Shown here: one piece after another, positions 1 to 12,600 of the stretch | Position numbering within the stretch: the stretch's first letter is position 1 | Layout: every line of letters begins with the position of its first letter | Source: Laccaria trichodermophora | Lineage: Eukaryota; Basidiomycota; Agaricomycetes; Agaricales; Hydnangiaceae | Length of the DNA stretch: 64,000 bases | Direction: 5' to 3' | NCBI GenBank assembly: GCA_018417955.1 | Contig: JACTVC010000027.1 | Span: 1-64,000 of the forward strand | The notes under the pieces: model-generated | Databases searched by the model: none | Seen by the model: the letters and a program-made list of their open reading frames with translations, nothing else | What the model was told of the DNA's origin: nothing | Made by a program: the position numbers and the translations under genes

Positions 1-431
1 TCACGGAACGCGGGGACCTCAAACTGGGGCCGACGTCAGCAAGTAAAAAAGCGTTCGGGATGGCTTACCTCATGCCCATGAACGAAGGCCATTCCAATAC
101 TATCAATCATGAAGCCCTTTCCAAAGCAACAAGGTTAGTCGCGACCAGATCCAGAGAAATCAAGGTGGCTCACCACTTCGGCCGCATAATACTCATTCCA
201 TGAGATTTGGAACTCGGGCTCGATAGGCTTTGCAAGCTTAGCCGCGTGAATGGCCCTAAATCGAGATGACCAGTAGTCGAGCACTTCCTGGAACTCCTGC
301 TGGTTCTCCCACAGTAGACGTTTACCAAAATGTGCTTCAAACTTTTTTCCTTCAATCATATCCTTCATCCAGTCAATTTCAACCTGCAGCACAGGGGGTA
401 CTGGTGTTGAGAGTACTGGTGTAGAAGACAT
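1..431 (-). CDS. Hypothetical protein, runs off left edge
   Basis: I do not recognise this protein. The likely start is the ATG at 431 (MSSTPVLSTPVPP...), and the first exon runs to about 150 with a good coding look (LQVEIDWMKDMIEGKKFEAH). The frame stops at 135, but a short exon encoding GFMIDSIGMAFVHGHE lies at about 71-115. It ends at a clear donor (GAG|GTAAG on the minus strand), so the gene probably continues beyond position 1. It lies just downstream of the KDZ transposase on the same strand and shares its rich use of TCGGC/GCCGA words, so it may be part of the same mobile element. Function unknown. Confidence 0.45.
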
Positions 432-465
432 GGTGGTGATGGATAAAGATGGATGATAATCTAAT

Positions 466-3400
466 TCAACCAAGATTAGGTAATGCAATGGACTGGCACA
501 TGACACCGGCATTTATAAATTCTTTCGTGGCCTGGAAGGCAAGCTGTTTCCACATACTGATTTGTCCCTCCGCAAAGGAAACATGTCCCGGCTTGTCTGG
601 CACCAAGTCCCTCAGCCCGGTCCACTCCTTGGCTTTGTTGATGAAAAAGAGCCGGGTCCAGTTCATTTCGTTTGGGATCAAGGTATGCTCTTCCAACCAA
701 CGGTCATACCGAGCTTTTGCTCTAAGCCAATTCACCCGATATACTATTGGGTTGCTTTGGTTTCAATTCTTCTAGAGGGTATGAAAGTGGTTGGATCTGA
801 CCTTGTTCCATGTAAGTTGAACCCAACGAATCATCCGCCACGGCCATATTCCAGAACCATGGCAAAGCAATATTTCTTTGACCCCGGGCGTTGCCATCGT
901 ATACCGTAGTTAGTGCCCTTGTATCTTTTTTCCCTATCGGCTTGTATCGGTCACGAGTGCCCCTAGGAGCATTGAGCTGATTGAGAGCCCATCGAGCTTG
1001 GTTGTATGCCCGGAGAGCACTTTTCATATCGCGATCCGATCCTTGTACAGCATCGTAAGCCCGAGTTACACGTTTTTTCGATTTCTCGGCTCGAATTCTC
1101 CTGCGATAAAGGAATGACTTGTAACCGATGGCTTCACGTAAACGTCTCAGAGCGTTATTTGCCTGGGCCACTCTCAATTCTATCTCTATGCACCTGGCTT
1201 CTCCCAGTGATGTAGGCAGAAGGGCCGATTGGAATGAGGATGGTAAGAGAATTTGTTGATGTTCGGCCGATCCATACCCCCGATCAGGCATACTGGGTAC
1301 AGGAATCTCCTCTCCATCACAATCGCTCCAGTCATCGTCATCCACGATCTCCTCCGAGAGCGGTGGATCATGAATAGTTGCTTCATTGATATCCAAGCTG
1401 GGAAAATGGCCTTGACCGGCCTCGGAAAACTCTTCAAGGTGCTTCGACAGCTTCTCTCGACGTTTCATGATCTCCAGCTTCTGATCGGCACTTGGACGAC
1501 TGCCTTGAGCCTTCACAAAGGCGGCCAATTCGGCTCTGGATTGTTCAATGTTTGAATCTAGCAATATCTGACTTCACTCACTGGGCTTCCTGAATTTTGA
1601 TACCGCTGTTTACCCATCCAGTTAACCCCGGCTTGGCCTTGCCTTCCTGTTCTTTAGTCATAAGTTTTAGCCGAATGCCCTTTTCGGTCTCGGCTGATTC
1701 AAGGATTTTACAGCTGGCATTTGTGATGGAAAACGGTCCTTACCTTCCTTGACCTTGACGTAATAGATGTCCATGGCGGAAAGGTCCTTTGCCCGGTTCA
1801 AATTTGCGTTTTGATCTGTTGCTCCCATTCTTGAATCTGTTCCTTACTTGCCGAGGCACTTAATTCTTCAAGAGCCTGGAAGCTCTCAGAGAGCCCGAGT
1901 TTTGCTCGTTTCCACTTCTTGCAAAGGCTACTCACTTGACTTTTATTAGCTTAACAGCGATGTAAAAGCAGTTGAACATAGATACCCATATTGATCATTT
2001 TTTTCCAGTTGTTATCTAGCATGTGAGCGTCCAATACCTCGGATCTATGGGCCAAAGTCATGGTCCGGGTGGTGCGACCGACCTCGTTGAGAACAGCCCA
2101 CAACGTCTCCAAGATCTCTCCATCTGTTTGACCGGCCCCGGGGATGAATGTTGGGGCAAATCTTGGAAAGCATATTTCTTGATGGCCATGGACATGGAAT
2201 AAGCCGATCCCGAATACCAATAACAAGTCCGGTCTGATCCAGAGGTGTTTGGCACCACGTTTTATCCGAGCCATCAAATTCACCATATACTGGCAGTTGA
2301 TGTCATAGACAAAAATAACCCTTTTTTCTTCACCGGTCATGGTATTCTTTAGAGCCTGGCACAAGGCATAGTCCATGTTCATTTGCCTGTTTCGTAAATG
2401 AATGGTTCAACCTGAAGATAACTGCCATACCGTTCTCCCTTTTGAAAATCTACCACCGAGCCCGGACAAAATGTGCCGTGGCGAAGGCAAGCGATGGCCC
2501 CAATTCCTGTAGCATCGAAACCTCGGTGGAATACATTTTTATTGTTGATGGCATCGTGCTCATGACATGTCCTCGGCTGAAAGAATCAGACATCGGCCGA
2601 CTTGCTCGAAGGATAAAACTGACATCATTATCTTCAATGGCGTCCCGAAGGTGGCTCAAGTAGGGCCCTCTTCGGGTCATGAAACCATGGCCATCTTTCA
2701 GCCAAACATCGTCCTCGGGTCGTGCCTGTTTCTGGTGTGCTGCTGTGAAATTGCCATCGGCTACAAATCCTCGGGTATACTTCCAATTCTCTGGATCTTC
2801 AGGATTTTCATTCCAATCATCAGGCAGATTGACTCCGGGCTGTGGGCAGGTTGGGCAAAAAAAGACCATCTCCCCTGGTCTTGGAGCCTTATCTTTGTGT
2901 CCAAATCCAAAAGTAGCCAGTTCGGTAAGATTACGATATTGCCTACCAGCCCTGATCAACTCGTGATACCGGTTCTGTCAAACATTTGAGTTTAGGGTTA
3001 TAGCATCTTGAACAACATACCGGAATGGAATTTGGAAATGCAAAGTTGGTGATTCTTCTCAATTTGGAGTAGTAGTGGGTGGCCGAGGTTTTGCACTCGA
3101 GATTTTCCAGCAGGTAGTCATCGAGGAGTTGAAAGGTAAAGACAGTTTGGCAAGACTTGTAGGTGGATGGGTACAACCCAACCCGGAACAACTGTATGTC
3201 CTCGGCAGCTGCCCCCGAACATCCACAGAAGACGACCGGCAGGTGATGCACACCCGAAGTATGGACGATGGTCATGACCCTGCCACCATTGTAAACCCTA
3301 TCTGGTGGCTTTGGATCGGCCAAAGTGCTAGGAAGGTCTTCAAGATCAAACCATCCGTCCTCTTCGATGTCAAAATCGGTATCCAAGTTTCTGGCTGATT

Positions 3401-3974
3401 GAGGGCACCGTTCACCTTGGTGACCTAGGTTGACAACCAATCCTACTTTCCAGAGCCAGCTCTGTTCGTAAAAGATGCCGGTCCATCGTTCAATCCGGTG
3501 GAATGGGTCTCGGCAGTGGGATGTCCGGCAGCAGTCTGTACAATACGCGGGGCCGGCAAAGCAATCCAGACATCGCCAAGCCCTCCTTCTTGCAAATGGT
3601 ACAAACGCAGATTGAAGCCTTCCTCTCCAAAAGCTCATGGAGGTATAGATTGCGTTTCGTCTGTTTCCAGACCCTCATATAATCATTGGATGACTGAACA
3701 AAGTTAATTTAGCGCTTAGTATATGGATATATTGGATGTGAAATTTTACGTTTTTGTGAGGTGGATTGTCAAGAGGAGGGGCGTATTCAATGTATGGCAA
3801 ATCTTCAGTTCCAGTTTCGTTGTCTCTTTCCAGGTGGCTGCAGTTCCGCTTTTTTACAGGAGAAGAGGGCAGGGAGGGAACAGTGGAGGAGGGAAAATGC
3901 CTCCTTCCATTTTTTTTTATAACAAGCCTGTTATAGTGGGTAATACCAGTGGTGCTGTGGGACCTTCTTCCCAT
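466..3974 (-). pseudogene. KDZ-superfamily transposase with CxC2 cysteine cluster, two apparent frameshifts
   Basis: This is a DDE-type transposase of the KDZ group, which mobilises its own element by cut-and-paste. The spliced order is: N-terminal basic region (3974 to about 3753); CxC2-type zinc cluster (CTICKKEG then WRCLDCFAG..CTDCC..SH..PFHRIERW); the RYHELIRAGRQYRNL stretch; the DGNF aspartate; DATGIGAIACLRHGTF; the YDINCQY aspartate; FHVHGHQ; and DGEILETLWAVLN with the glutamate. The C-terminal region contains LGYK-like and NWLRAKARYDRW motifs and ends at 466. Short introns are clear, for example a 47 nt one of form GTCAGT...TTTCAG before the TCHEHDAINN stretch. The reading frame breaks twice without a usable intron. 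One break is at about 3580-3588 inside the cysteine cluster, where removing one G restores C-x2-C...CLDC. The other is at about 1800-1812 in an A-rich run. The catalytic core looks intact. Sequencing error at short homopolymers is possible, so the pseudogene call is provisional. Confidence 0.8.
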
Positions 3975-3980
3975 GGGTGA

Positions 3981-4964
3981 TTATTCAAATGAGGGGGAAA
4001 GGAAAAGGAAAGTGTAGCCGTTGAATAGCAACTGCAAATATAAACAAGTGAATCTCATTTCCTGCTTGTTCAGCTTCTGTGGAGTTTATAAAAGAACTAG
4101 GACATAATTTGTGCTTGAGAATGGTTCATTAGGATATATACAACCAGTAGGTTTGGTTTTCTACTAATACTAGAACCAGTAGATGTATGTGCATGAATTT
4201 GATTCCGGTCAGACTACCCACATGGCTATCAACCTGGCCGCAATGCTAGCATACTTAATTGACCTCATTAGACTGCCACCAGGTATTTTCTGATTGACAT
4301 GGTATACAAGCAAGCAGTGGACCCATGTTCATACTACATCCAGGTACAAGAACCAGTAAAGCCATGCATGTATGTGTGCGCAATTGATTTCCCCATGTTC
4401 TCGCAATTGATTTCCGGTCAAACCACACATAGCCGTAACACTAAAATAAGTCGCAATAAACAATATTTTCCTGTAAATCGGAAGCACCATGTGCATCTTG
4501 CTTCTTTGAGACAATGAATGAACCATCTTCACTTTCTCCAGTTCTTTTTCTTGGAAAATGTTCACTTTTCAAACAGAATGTTAAGTCCGGTCAATTTTCT
4601 TTATCTTCTGCAAAAATGGTTGCCAATTAACCTAGATGTGCCAGCTATCCCAACTGTACTGGTTTCAAGGTAGTTTCAAGGTGTAGTTTAATATTTCTTA
4701 TCTCAGTATTCCTCAAGTCATACAGAAGTGGTTCCGATGATGATCGTCAGGGTCACAACCTTTTTGATGTTTCCGTTCCGTGATGGTTTCTCCCGATCAT
4801 TACTGTTCCGTGATGCAACAACCTTAACGTTTCCGTTCCGTGATGATGCTAATCTGTGATCGGCGCTCATCACAGATATTTTTAGCAAATCGAAGTAACA
4901 CTCCTTGTTTAGACCTGTTTGGTCATTTACCTCTTGTCATCAAACCATCATCATACATCCCGTT
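3981..4964. other. Intergenic, diverged short duplications
   Basis: No gene was seen between the divergent KDZ and 4965 genes. Two diverged copies of a segment (about 4150-4260 and 4330-4450) share the words ACCAGTA, ATGTATGTG, GATTTCCGGTCA and a following CACACA/CCCACAT. Around 4765-4845 the word GTTCCGTGATG recurs three times. This could be the shared divergent promoter region; no specific motif can be named. Confidence 0.4.
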
Positions 4965-7572
4965 ATGAGCACTCGTTCCGAATCCCCTAAACCATCCGAC
5001 AGTCAAACCAAGCACCATGGGTCAGGGAGGTGTTGGACAAAGGAAGAAAGCGAGTTGTTGGAGAAACATCGGGATGAGTATAGAGAGGCCGGTGACTCAG
5101 CTCGTGCCAACATATTGTCTGATGTTTTGCAAGAAATGCTGGACATACTCGCCAATGGAAAGATGTTCAACAAGGAGGAGAGAACGGCTGTGAAGAAGGT
5201 AACTAATTTTCATGGTCTAGATATTGAATCCCCTTCTGATTGATTTTTAGGATATCAAGGCTTGGTTTGGGCGGCACAGTCGCAAAAGAAGCCAAAAAAT
5301 GCCGAAGTTGGGTCAGCAATGGCACGCCCGACGTGTGTTCCGACATGAGAATAAGGAAGCCATTGATACCGAGGCTACCAAGCTCTGTATAGAAGCCAAT
5401 CAAGCCGGTGAAACCCGGCCTAAAGGGGGAGAAAGGACTCACTTTGATTTTCGGGAGCGGGTGGTCACTACAATGATGGAGAAACTTACAAAGAAAGAGG
5501 TGAAAAGGTTAGAGAGGACGGCCGAGGAGTTCAACAAGAAGGGGGTGGACCCCGAACTCAAGTCAAAGTGAGTAATTTGATTGTCAATGTTGGTTTCTCT
5601 GAATCTGTCGTAGGTTGGCCGTGAAGAACTGCACCGCTCGGATGCATGCCTTTTCCAAGGAGATTTATGACACAATGGGTGTCCGAGTCTTTATATTTGG
5701 CTGTTACCTGAAACCCGATGGCACTTTGGACGTCTCAACCTACGACTTCAATCAAGAACTGGGCAATGGAAAGGACTACATCAATAGCCACGGCCGCAGT
5801 TTCCAAGAAGATGGAATAACGGTAGCTTCTTGGAGAGGACACAACGAAGACCACTATGGGTCTGATGAGTTGACTTCGGCCGAAGGAGGACACCGAGGTG
5901 GCCGGGCAGCCATGACTCTGGAGATGAATAACTATGGGGAGCCCATTTTGCCCGATCCCTCGAAGCCACCAGTTAAAACTTCCCGTGATGTCCGAATTTG
6001 GCGACTAAATCTTCTTCGTTCTTTTGTGAACCAGCATTATAGTAAGTACGTCCAAGTAACCCTTTATTATTATCCAACTTTTCTATCTATTCAGATATTG
6101 CAGCTGGGCAGAAAAAGGGATCAGCTCCCTGGACAGCTATCGGAGCAAAGTTGTCCAACTTTGTGGATAAGGAACACATACCCGAGGCTTGGAGAGCAGT
6201 AACCTCGGAGGGGGATAACCTTTACAAGTTTCTCGATCCCTCCAAATTTCCGATGGAGATGGTCAGTCAAGCTCTACAATTTTGGTATGAACGTCAAGAA
6301 AAAGGCAAAGTCGCGTTTCGATTCAAAGCCTTTTTGGAGGGCAAAGCGGTTCGGGAAGCACCTCCCCGGCAGAAAATCAAAGTTCTAGTTTCAAAACGAC
6401 AAGTTCATAGTGTTGGGAAGGGGAAGAAGTTTGGCAAAAGCAAGGGTCAAAGGAAAGGCCGGGCGGCAACCGAGTCCTTGTCAGATGAGGAAGCTTTAGT
6501 TGGGCAGGGAAGGAAGGGAAGGATCGAGTGCGGGTCAGATGATGAAGCTCGGCCGACTCGAAAGAACATAGCATCCACGAGTGGTTGGGAGGACTCCCAT
6601 ACCGAGTCCGGGTCAGACGGGGAACCTCGGTCTACAAGAACGAATGGGGAAAAACCCCAAGATCATTGGGACTCTGATGAAGAAGCTCGGCTGAGCATTG
6701 TAAAAGGAAGGCCAAATCACAAGGACACAGTGGAAGTGGAAAAGCAGGGAGTTCAGCCGACGAAGAAGGCAGCCAACTTAAAAGGAACCAAAGCCGGGTC
6801 AGTCGAGGAAGCTCGGCCAAAACACAAAGATCAATGGGACTCGGACTGTGATGTTGAGAATGAGGAAGCTCGGCCGACGAAGGAGAAAGCAGCCAAAAAG
6901 ATCAACTTAACCACAAGAAAATGGGATCAATGGGACTCCGATGTGGAAGAGGAGCAACCTCGGCCCAATAAGACAAAAGCAGTGAAGTTCGAAGGGTCAG
7001 AAGCAGCAGCTCAGAAAGATCAATGGGACTCCGACTCAGATGTGAAGCAGGAAGTTCGGCCGATCAAGGAGAAAGCAGTCACCAAGCCTGAGTCGGACTT
7101 CGAAGCTCGGCCAATAAAGAAGGCTACTGATAACCCTCAACCTAAAGGAAAGCCAGGACCCAGTGAAAGCTTTTGGGAAATGGACTTGGCGGAGCCGTTG
7201 GGTGGACGTAGGATGAAAAGAAAATACAGTGACAATGAAGAGGATGCCCTCCCGAACAAGACTTCTCGGTTGGAGGCCGGTTACAAACTTGGCCCCAAAA
7301 ACGGCCGACCTGGTAAAATCAAGAAGGTTGGTGGTTCCAGTGTCATGCAAGACGTTTCCATCGACAAACCATCTACCGAGGTCGGTCCACATGCCAGTCG
7401 CGGCCCATCAATGAACGTTAATGTAATCAAGTCGGCCATCCCTTTCAAGGCAAAACCTAAACCTCGGCCCATCAAAGGCAAGGTGTCCACCGAGCTTGGC
7501 ATTGTGACCCGAGATCGGTCAAAGAGAATTGCTGGAGAGAGTGTCCGAACCACCCGATCCATGAAACGGTAG
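4965..7572 (+). CDS. Hypothetical repetitive Asp/Trp-rich protein beside the KDZ transposase
   Basis: I do not recognise a named domain. Exons are 4965-5198, 5251-5567, 5614-6041 and 6095-7572; all junctions are GT-AG and the phases agree, giving 818 residues. The N-terminal half (about 1-350) is compact and coding-like (CWTKEESELLEKHRDEYREA; MGVRVFIFGCYLKPDG). From about residue 390 onward it is charged and repetitive, with recurring DQWDSD / DHWDSD blocks followed by EARPTK or VRPIKEKA, serine-acidic patches and basic linkers, ending in a Lys/Arg-rich tail. This suggests a disordered nuclear or nucleic-acid-associated protein, but that is inference. It is divergent from the KDZ transposase and shares its word usage, so it may be an element passenger gene. 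Confidence 0.75.
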
Positions 7573-7670
7573 TTTAGATATTTTTGCCTTCTTCAATTAG
7601 AACAATGTCAATTCATTTCGTGTTGGGGTTTAAGACCGAGTTCATAATTGCAAAATGTACATAATTGTAC

Positions 7671-9168
7671 TTATTCACCCCAGTCCCGCGCCTTCCCCTT
7701 GTTTGTTACAAAAGGTTTTAGTGAAAGTAACGTTGCATCCAATGCTGCTAAAATATCACGATCGGTTTCAATCTGTTCAAGCAACCTTTCTTTATCCCTC
7801 CTCATTCGAGTTAGAATATACCTATAATGGCTGGTCATCGTGATGTTTTCAGGCAGAGATCTGACCGCCTTCTGGTGAATACGGCCAGAAAGAGAATACA
7901 TAACATCGTCGTGGTCATCATCGTGGGTGAGTTCTTGAGAGTCTTGCTCATCCAGTTTGGCCTGCATGTCTCGGAGTACGGGATCGGGTGAAGGATCTGG
8001 GTCAGTGACCCTTTCCCAGACTTTGGTGAATCCCTCTATCATGTCGCCAAAGCTCTTGTCGATAGAGGAATTTTCCCACCAGGCACGGAGATCGAAGTTT
8101 CAATACAACCCCCTCGCACATTGGGAATTGGAATCTAACTGTACCAATTTGGTTGAACGTGGTGGGCGGGGTCCTAACCGACGATGTGTGTGGATGAAGA
8201 TCGGGTATGGAACATATGCCATGGCCTGACCAAAGGCAGTTGGTACGATGGCCCTCGTGCTTTCAATCGGACCCAGGCTTTCCTCGGGCTCGTTTGGGGG
8301 CCATAAACCTGGGTTGGCAAGATGGCGATTGTGCTTTGTACGTGACCCAGGGTTTCCTCTGGCTGGCTTCTGGCTGCTTGAGGCGGCGGAAGATGGTTGA
8401 AATGAGAAGACCGACTTGTCCACATCTGTGACGTTGGGTAAGCTAAATGCTTTTTTTGAATGTGAAGACGAGATGTACAAACCCGAGATCACGTCAGGCT
8501 TTTGGAATTCAAAGGAAAAATGAGAGCCCGAGGCCGAGGGCATTCCAGGCTTCTGAAAATCAAAGATCGACTGCGTGGCCTTCTTAAAATCAAACATCGC
8601 CCGGTCCAAACCGACATCTTTAGCCAGGGAAGACCCTTTGGGTTCGTCAAAATTGAATATGGCCCGATCGAAGGGTTCGTGACCAGTGGGCATTATGCCC
8701 GAGCTCGGGGGGGAAGGGGAAGACAGTGTGGGCTTCGTAAAATCAAATAGGGAATGATCGAAAGCAAGGTCTTTGGCCTCGGCAGTGATGATGGGTTTCT
8801 GAAAGTTGAAGATGGACGGGGGGGAGGAAGACACCGTGGGCGTTGTAAAATCGAATATGGACCGATCGAAATTAATGTCTCTGGCCTTTGCAGAAATGGA
8901 AGACTTGGCAGGCGTTTGAAAATTGAAAATAGATTTGTCGAATGTCGGGGCCGGGTGAGACGCAGTCACATCAATGGACATCGATTGACTGTCTTGACGG
9001 TCTAATGAAGGCCACATTAATATCAATCTCTAAAGCTCGGCCTATCGACTTACGTTGGGTAAGGCTATGAACGTCGACATCCATTGCTTGTTCGGTGGGC
9101 TGCCTTCCGTCATCGTTCGGTAGGTCTGTTCGACCAATAATGATTGAAGGTTGGTCAGTCTGGGCCAT
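7671..9168 (-). pseudogene. FxF-repeat protein, in-frame stop near C-terminus
   Basis: I do not recognise a known family. Exon 1 is 9168-9054 (ATG chosen at MAQTDQ; an in-frame ATG also exists at 9234). The intron is 9053-9002 and exon 2 starts at 9001. The protein carries about nine imperfect copies of a short motif of form D-[KRH]-[SA]-[IML]-F-[NDE]-F-x2-P (IFNFQTP, IFDFTTP, IFNFQKP, LFDFTKP, IFNFDEP, MFDFKKA, IFDFQKP, FSFEFQKP, VFSFQ) separated by Ser/Pro/Ala linkers. A TGA at 8100-8102 interrupts a frame that otherwise continues unchanged into a coherent domain (FDLRAWWENSSIDKSFGDM... to 7671) with a helical, charged end. A Trp-to-stop change fits; an undetected intron is the alternative. 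Convergent with the 4965 gene. Confidence 0.6.
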
Positions 9169-9180
9169 TTCTGAGAAGGC

Positions 9181-9220
9181 AGGGTTGTAACGGTGTCGGC
9201 AGGGTTGTAACGGTGTCGGC
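9181..9220. repeat. 20-bp perfect tandem duplication
   Basis: The unit AGGGTTGTAACGGTGTCGGC occurs twice head-to-tail immediately upstream of the minus-strand gene start at 9168. It may lie in its 5' leader or promoter. Confidence 0.9.
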
Positions 9221-9617
9221 AAGTAAAAGCCCAAACTAGATACCTTCCTGCACCTCCCTACACTCCAAGTCTTTCATTACAATTTCTGCTCCAAAAGAAT
9301 TAGTGACAATGGTTGCCTGGATGATTAGACATTCTCCTACCCGGGTTTGTCAAAGACATATCAGCCATGGAGTAGATGGCTTTTCCAGGGATTGCAGTTG
9401 CTAGTGAACGTTGTTCGAGAGAAAGACCCATTGTTTTGTTCGGCCTTGCGATGGCCCTTGAAAATTCAACCGTGGGAAGGAAAGCCACCGATGATCGGCC
9501 TTGGAACATTCTGTGGATCTCAACTAGTCTGATGCGACCACGTGACTCCGTTTACAACTTTTTGACTTCAACTTTCATCGTTGTCCCGTTCTAATCCTTC
9601 GTCCTGTTCCAACTCCA

Positions 9618-12600
9618 ATGTCCTCCACCCTTACCATAGAAGCTAAAGCCCACAATCTGGACCCCGGGTTTTTGGACGATGTTAGGTTCCAAACAGAATC
9701 ACTTCTAAGGTTCTTCAATCGACATCAAATGGCTCTTATGAATTCCAATGACGCCAACCGACTGACGTTAGAAGCACGTGCCTGGGAGAAAGCTGTAAGT
9801 AACTACCTTATATTTTCTTAAATGACACTTAGTTTCACCAAGGTAACATTGGTAAAGACTTTGTCAGGCAAGCAGCTGTGGTGTGAGGAATCCCAGTGGC
9901 TCCATCCCGCAAGGATCTGGGTATACACCGACATGTTGCGAGTCATGGGGGGGCCCTCGGTCGATTGGAGCAGACTCTATGCAGTCCCGCACACCACCAC
10001 CCCTACGTTCTTCATGGAAAGTTATGAGGGCCCCCCTCCCCCCATTCCTCCCATTACGTCAACCATTCCGACATCGGCAAATTCGTCGCTCCCAGCCGAA
10101 TCTTCTCTACCCCCAATATCGGCAGACACACAAGCGTCATCTGTCCCGATACCGAATTCGTCGCTCCCAGCCCAATCTTCGTTGCCCCCAATATCGGCAG
10201 ACACATCTGTCCCAATACCAAACGCTCCCCAACGCCAATCAACTCCAGAAGCCGGCCCAGCACCAGAAAAGAAGCCAGCTGAGCCCAAACCTCAACGAAG
10301 TCGAGCAAAACCCGAGGCCGACACGAGCAGTGGGAGAAAGAGGAGAGGGGACTCCTTGGACGATCGGCCGAGGAAGACCCGCATCGTCAGTGCACAGCTT
10401 ATCGATGAAAGCAGCGCTGAGGAGACAACGCTGAAGGAGACAACGCCCAAGCCCAATGCACGAAACTCGGGCAACACTGCCAAGCCGAGGTCAAAACAAC
10501 AGCCGGTCGTCGAGATAACTGTAAAGCCCAAGTCCAAAGCGACACCTCGGGTTGGCCCAGAGACAGCTGCAAAGGTGGCACTGAGGGCCCAGGCATCGGC
10601 AGAGAAGCTTGATAAGCAGAACGCGGCCATTGAGACGGGAGAATACAAGCTTGCCGTTAAGCCCTGTGTAGCCTGCAGTAGACGAAAGGACAGAGAGACC
10701 ATCCCATGCACAGAGAGCGCCAGAGATGGGCTCGCCGCCTGTTTCACTTGCAACACGGGCAAGACGAAATGCAGCAAGGCAGGGGGTGATTCGAAGAAGA
10801 CTGAGGGGGAGGAGGCAGAGGAAGTGAAGATCGTGGTCAAGAAAACCAAGAAGCGCAAGGCAAAGAAGGATGAAGAAGCCGAGGACGGGGGAGAGAAGGG
10901 AAAGAAGAAAGCCAAGAAATCGAAGGCTAAGAAGTCGGAGGATGTCAAAATGGCAGAGGGAGCCGAGGACGGGGGAGAGGAGGAAAGTGTTCTTGTTCGA
11001 AAACCCAAGAAGGCAAAGAAGCAGGACGTAGAAATGGCCGAGGTTTCTGAGGGAGAGACGTTCGATTTCGATTCTATAAAGGAGGAGGATTCAGAGATGG
11101 TGGACATGACCTCGGGTGTAGAGGCCGAGGTCGGTACTTCCTCCCGACCTGACAAAGGCAAGGCGCGGGCAACTCCAGCCATCGTCATTGAACGACCAAC
11201 ACCAACACCCCCAGTCCAACCCAAGTTGAGTCTGGCCATGGATGAAATGCCCACCATGCCTGACGTCGGGCAATTATCAGGTAAGAGTTTATCAAATCAG
11301 TTTTTCCTTACTAACCAGCCTAGCTTCCCTCATGCCCAACCTTGGGCAATCATCAGGCATCGTGGCCGACCTCAGGCAATTATCAGCAGCAGGGGACCTC
11401 GGGCAATCATCAGCCATCGTGGCCGACTTTGGGCAATTATCAGCAACAGGGGACCTCGGGCAATCATCAGGTAAGATTCAATCAAATCAGTTTTTCTTTA
11501 CTAACCAAGCTAGATTTTGCTGCAACGCCCATCGTGCCTGACCTCAGGCAATCATCAGGTAATGCTGCCATGCCCATTGTGCCCGACCTCGGCCAATCGT
11601 CAGGTAAGACACTATCAAATTAGTTTTTCCTTACTAACCAACGTAGATGTTGCTGCCCTGATGCCTGGCCCGATCCCAGCTCCTGCCAACGACATTGGGA
11701 TCTTAGCCAATAGCGCTCCAGCCTCGGTCGACATCTTCCCTTCCCAGCCCAAGCAGTCGGTTTCGAACTCACGCCGCGTCAGTCCCCCTCATGCCCAAGA
11801 ACTTCATCGTAAGTTCTTTTATGTTTTCATCGGACTTCTTTGCTTAAAAACTTAGTTGATACAGCACTGCATATCAAGAAGGTGGATTTCAGGTCCCTCA
11901 GTCCGCCACCGGCATTTGACATGTATACAATCCAGCACGAGATTACGAGACTCGGTCAAGATCAGACCGACATTCAAAACACTCTCCGCGAACAACACGC
12001 TCGGCTGACCATCGTGTCAGAGCATACTGGCATTGACCCGAGCGCTCTTCTCCCCCCATTCGTGAACACCACTTCACTCAGCGAACGTCTGGCCTCCCTG
12101 GAAGAAATGACCCGGAGACTTCAAGAGGTTGAATCTGCTGGCGATCGTCTTGCTGAACAAGTCAAAACATTGGAAACATTGTCGTGGTTCGAAGAGGAAA
12201 GAAGAATGAATGCACACAACGCGAGGATAGACCGATTTGAAGACCTTCACCAAGCACGGTGGAAGGATGCCGAAGCCAGGCTCGAAGACCATCAGATGGA
12301 CTTGTGCACGATAAGGGTTCAGCATGAAGCTTTTGAGGGGGAGGTCAGGAATATGATGAAGGTGACGCCGGCCGCATTGCAAGAACAGGTCGAAAAGTCT
12401 ATGGCCGAACTTACGAACCGAGTCCACCAGGCCGAGCAAGCACAGGAGACTCTGACCACATCATATAGGACACTTACCGAGGGTCAGATAAAACTTGGTA
12501 ACCGACAAACGATTGTGGAGCAAATTGTCCTCAACCATTTCGGATGCAAAGTCATGACCGACGCCCAGATCGATGCGACGAAGGGGACGGCTGATATCGG

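Noticed and set aside
10022..11257. Antisense ORF of 321 codons opposite the cysteine-cluster gene
   Set aside because: It arises from the low-complexity Lys/Glu/Pro codons of the sense gene, while the sense frame has phase-consistent introns.
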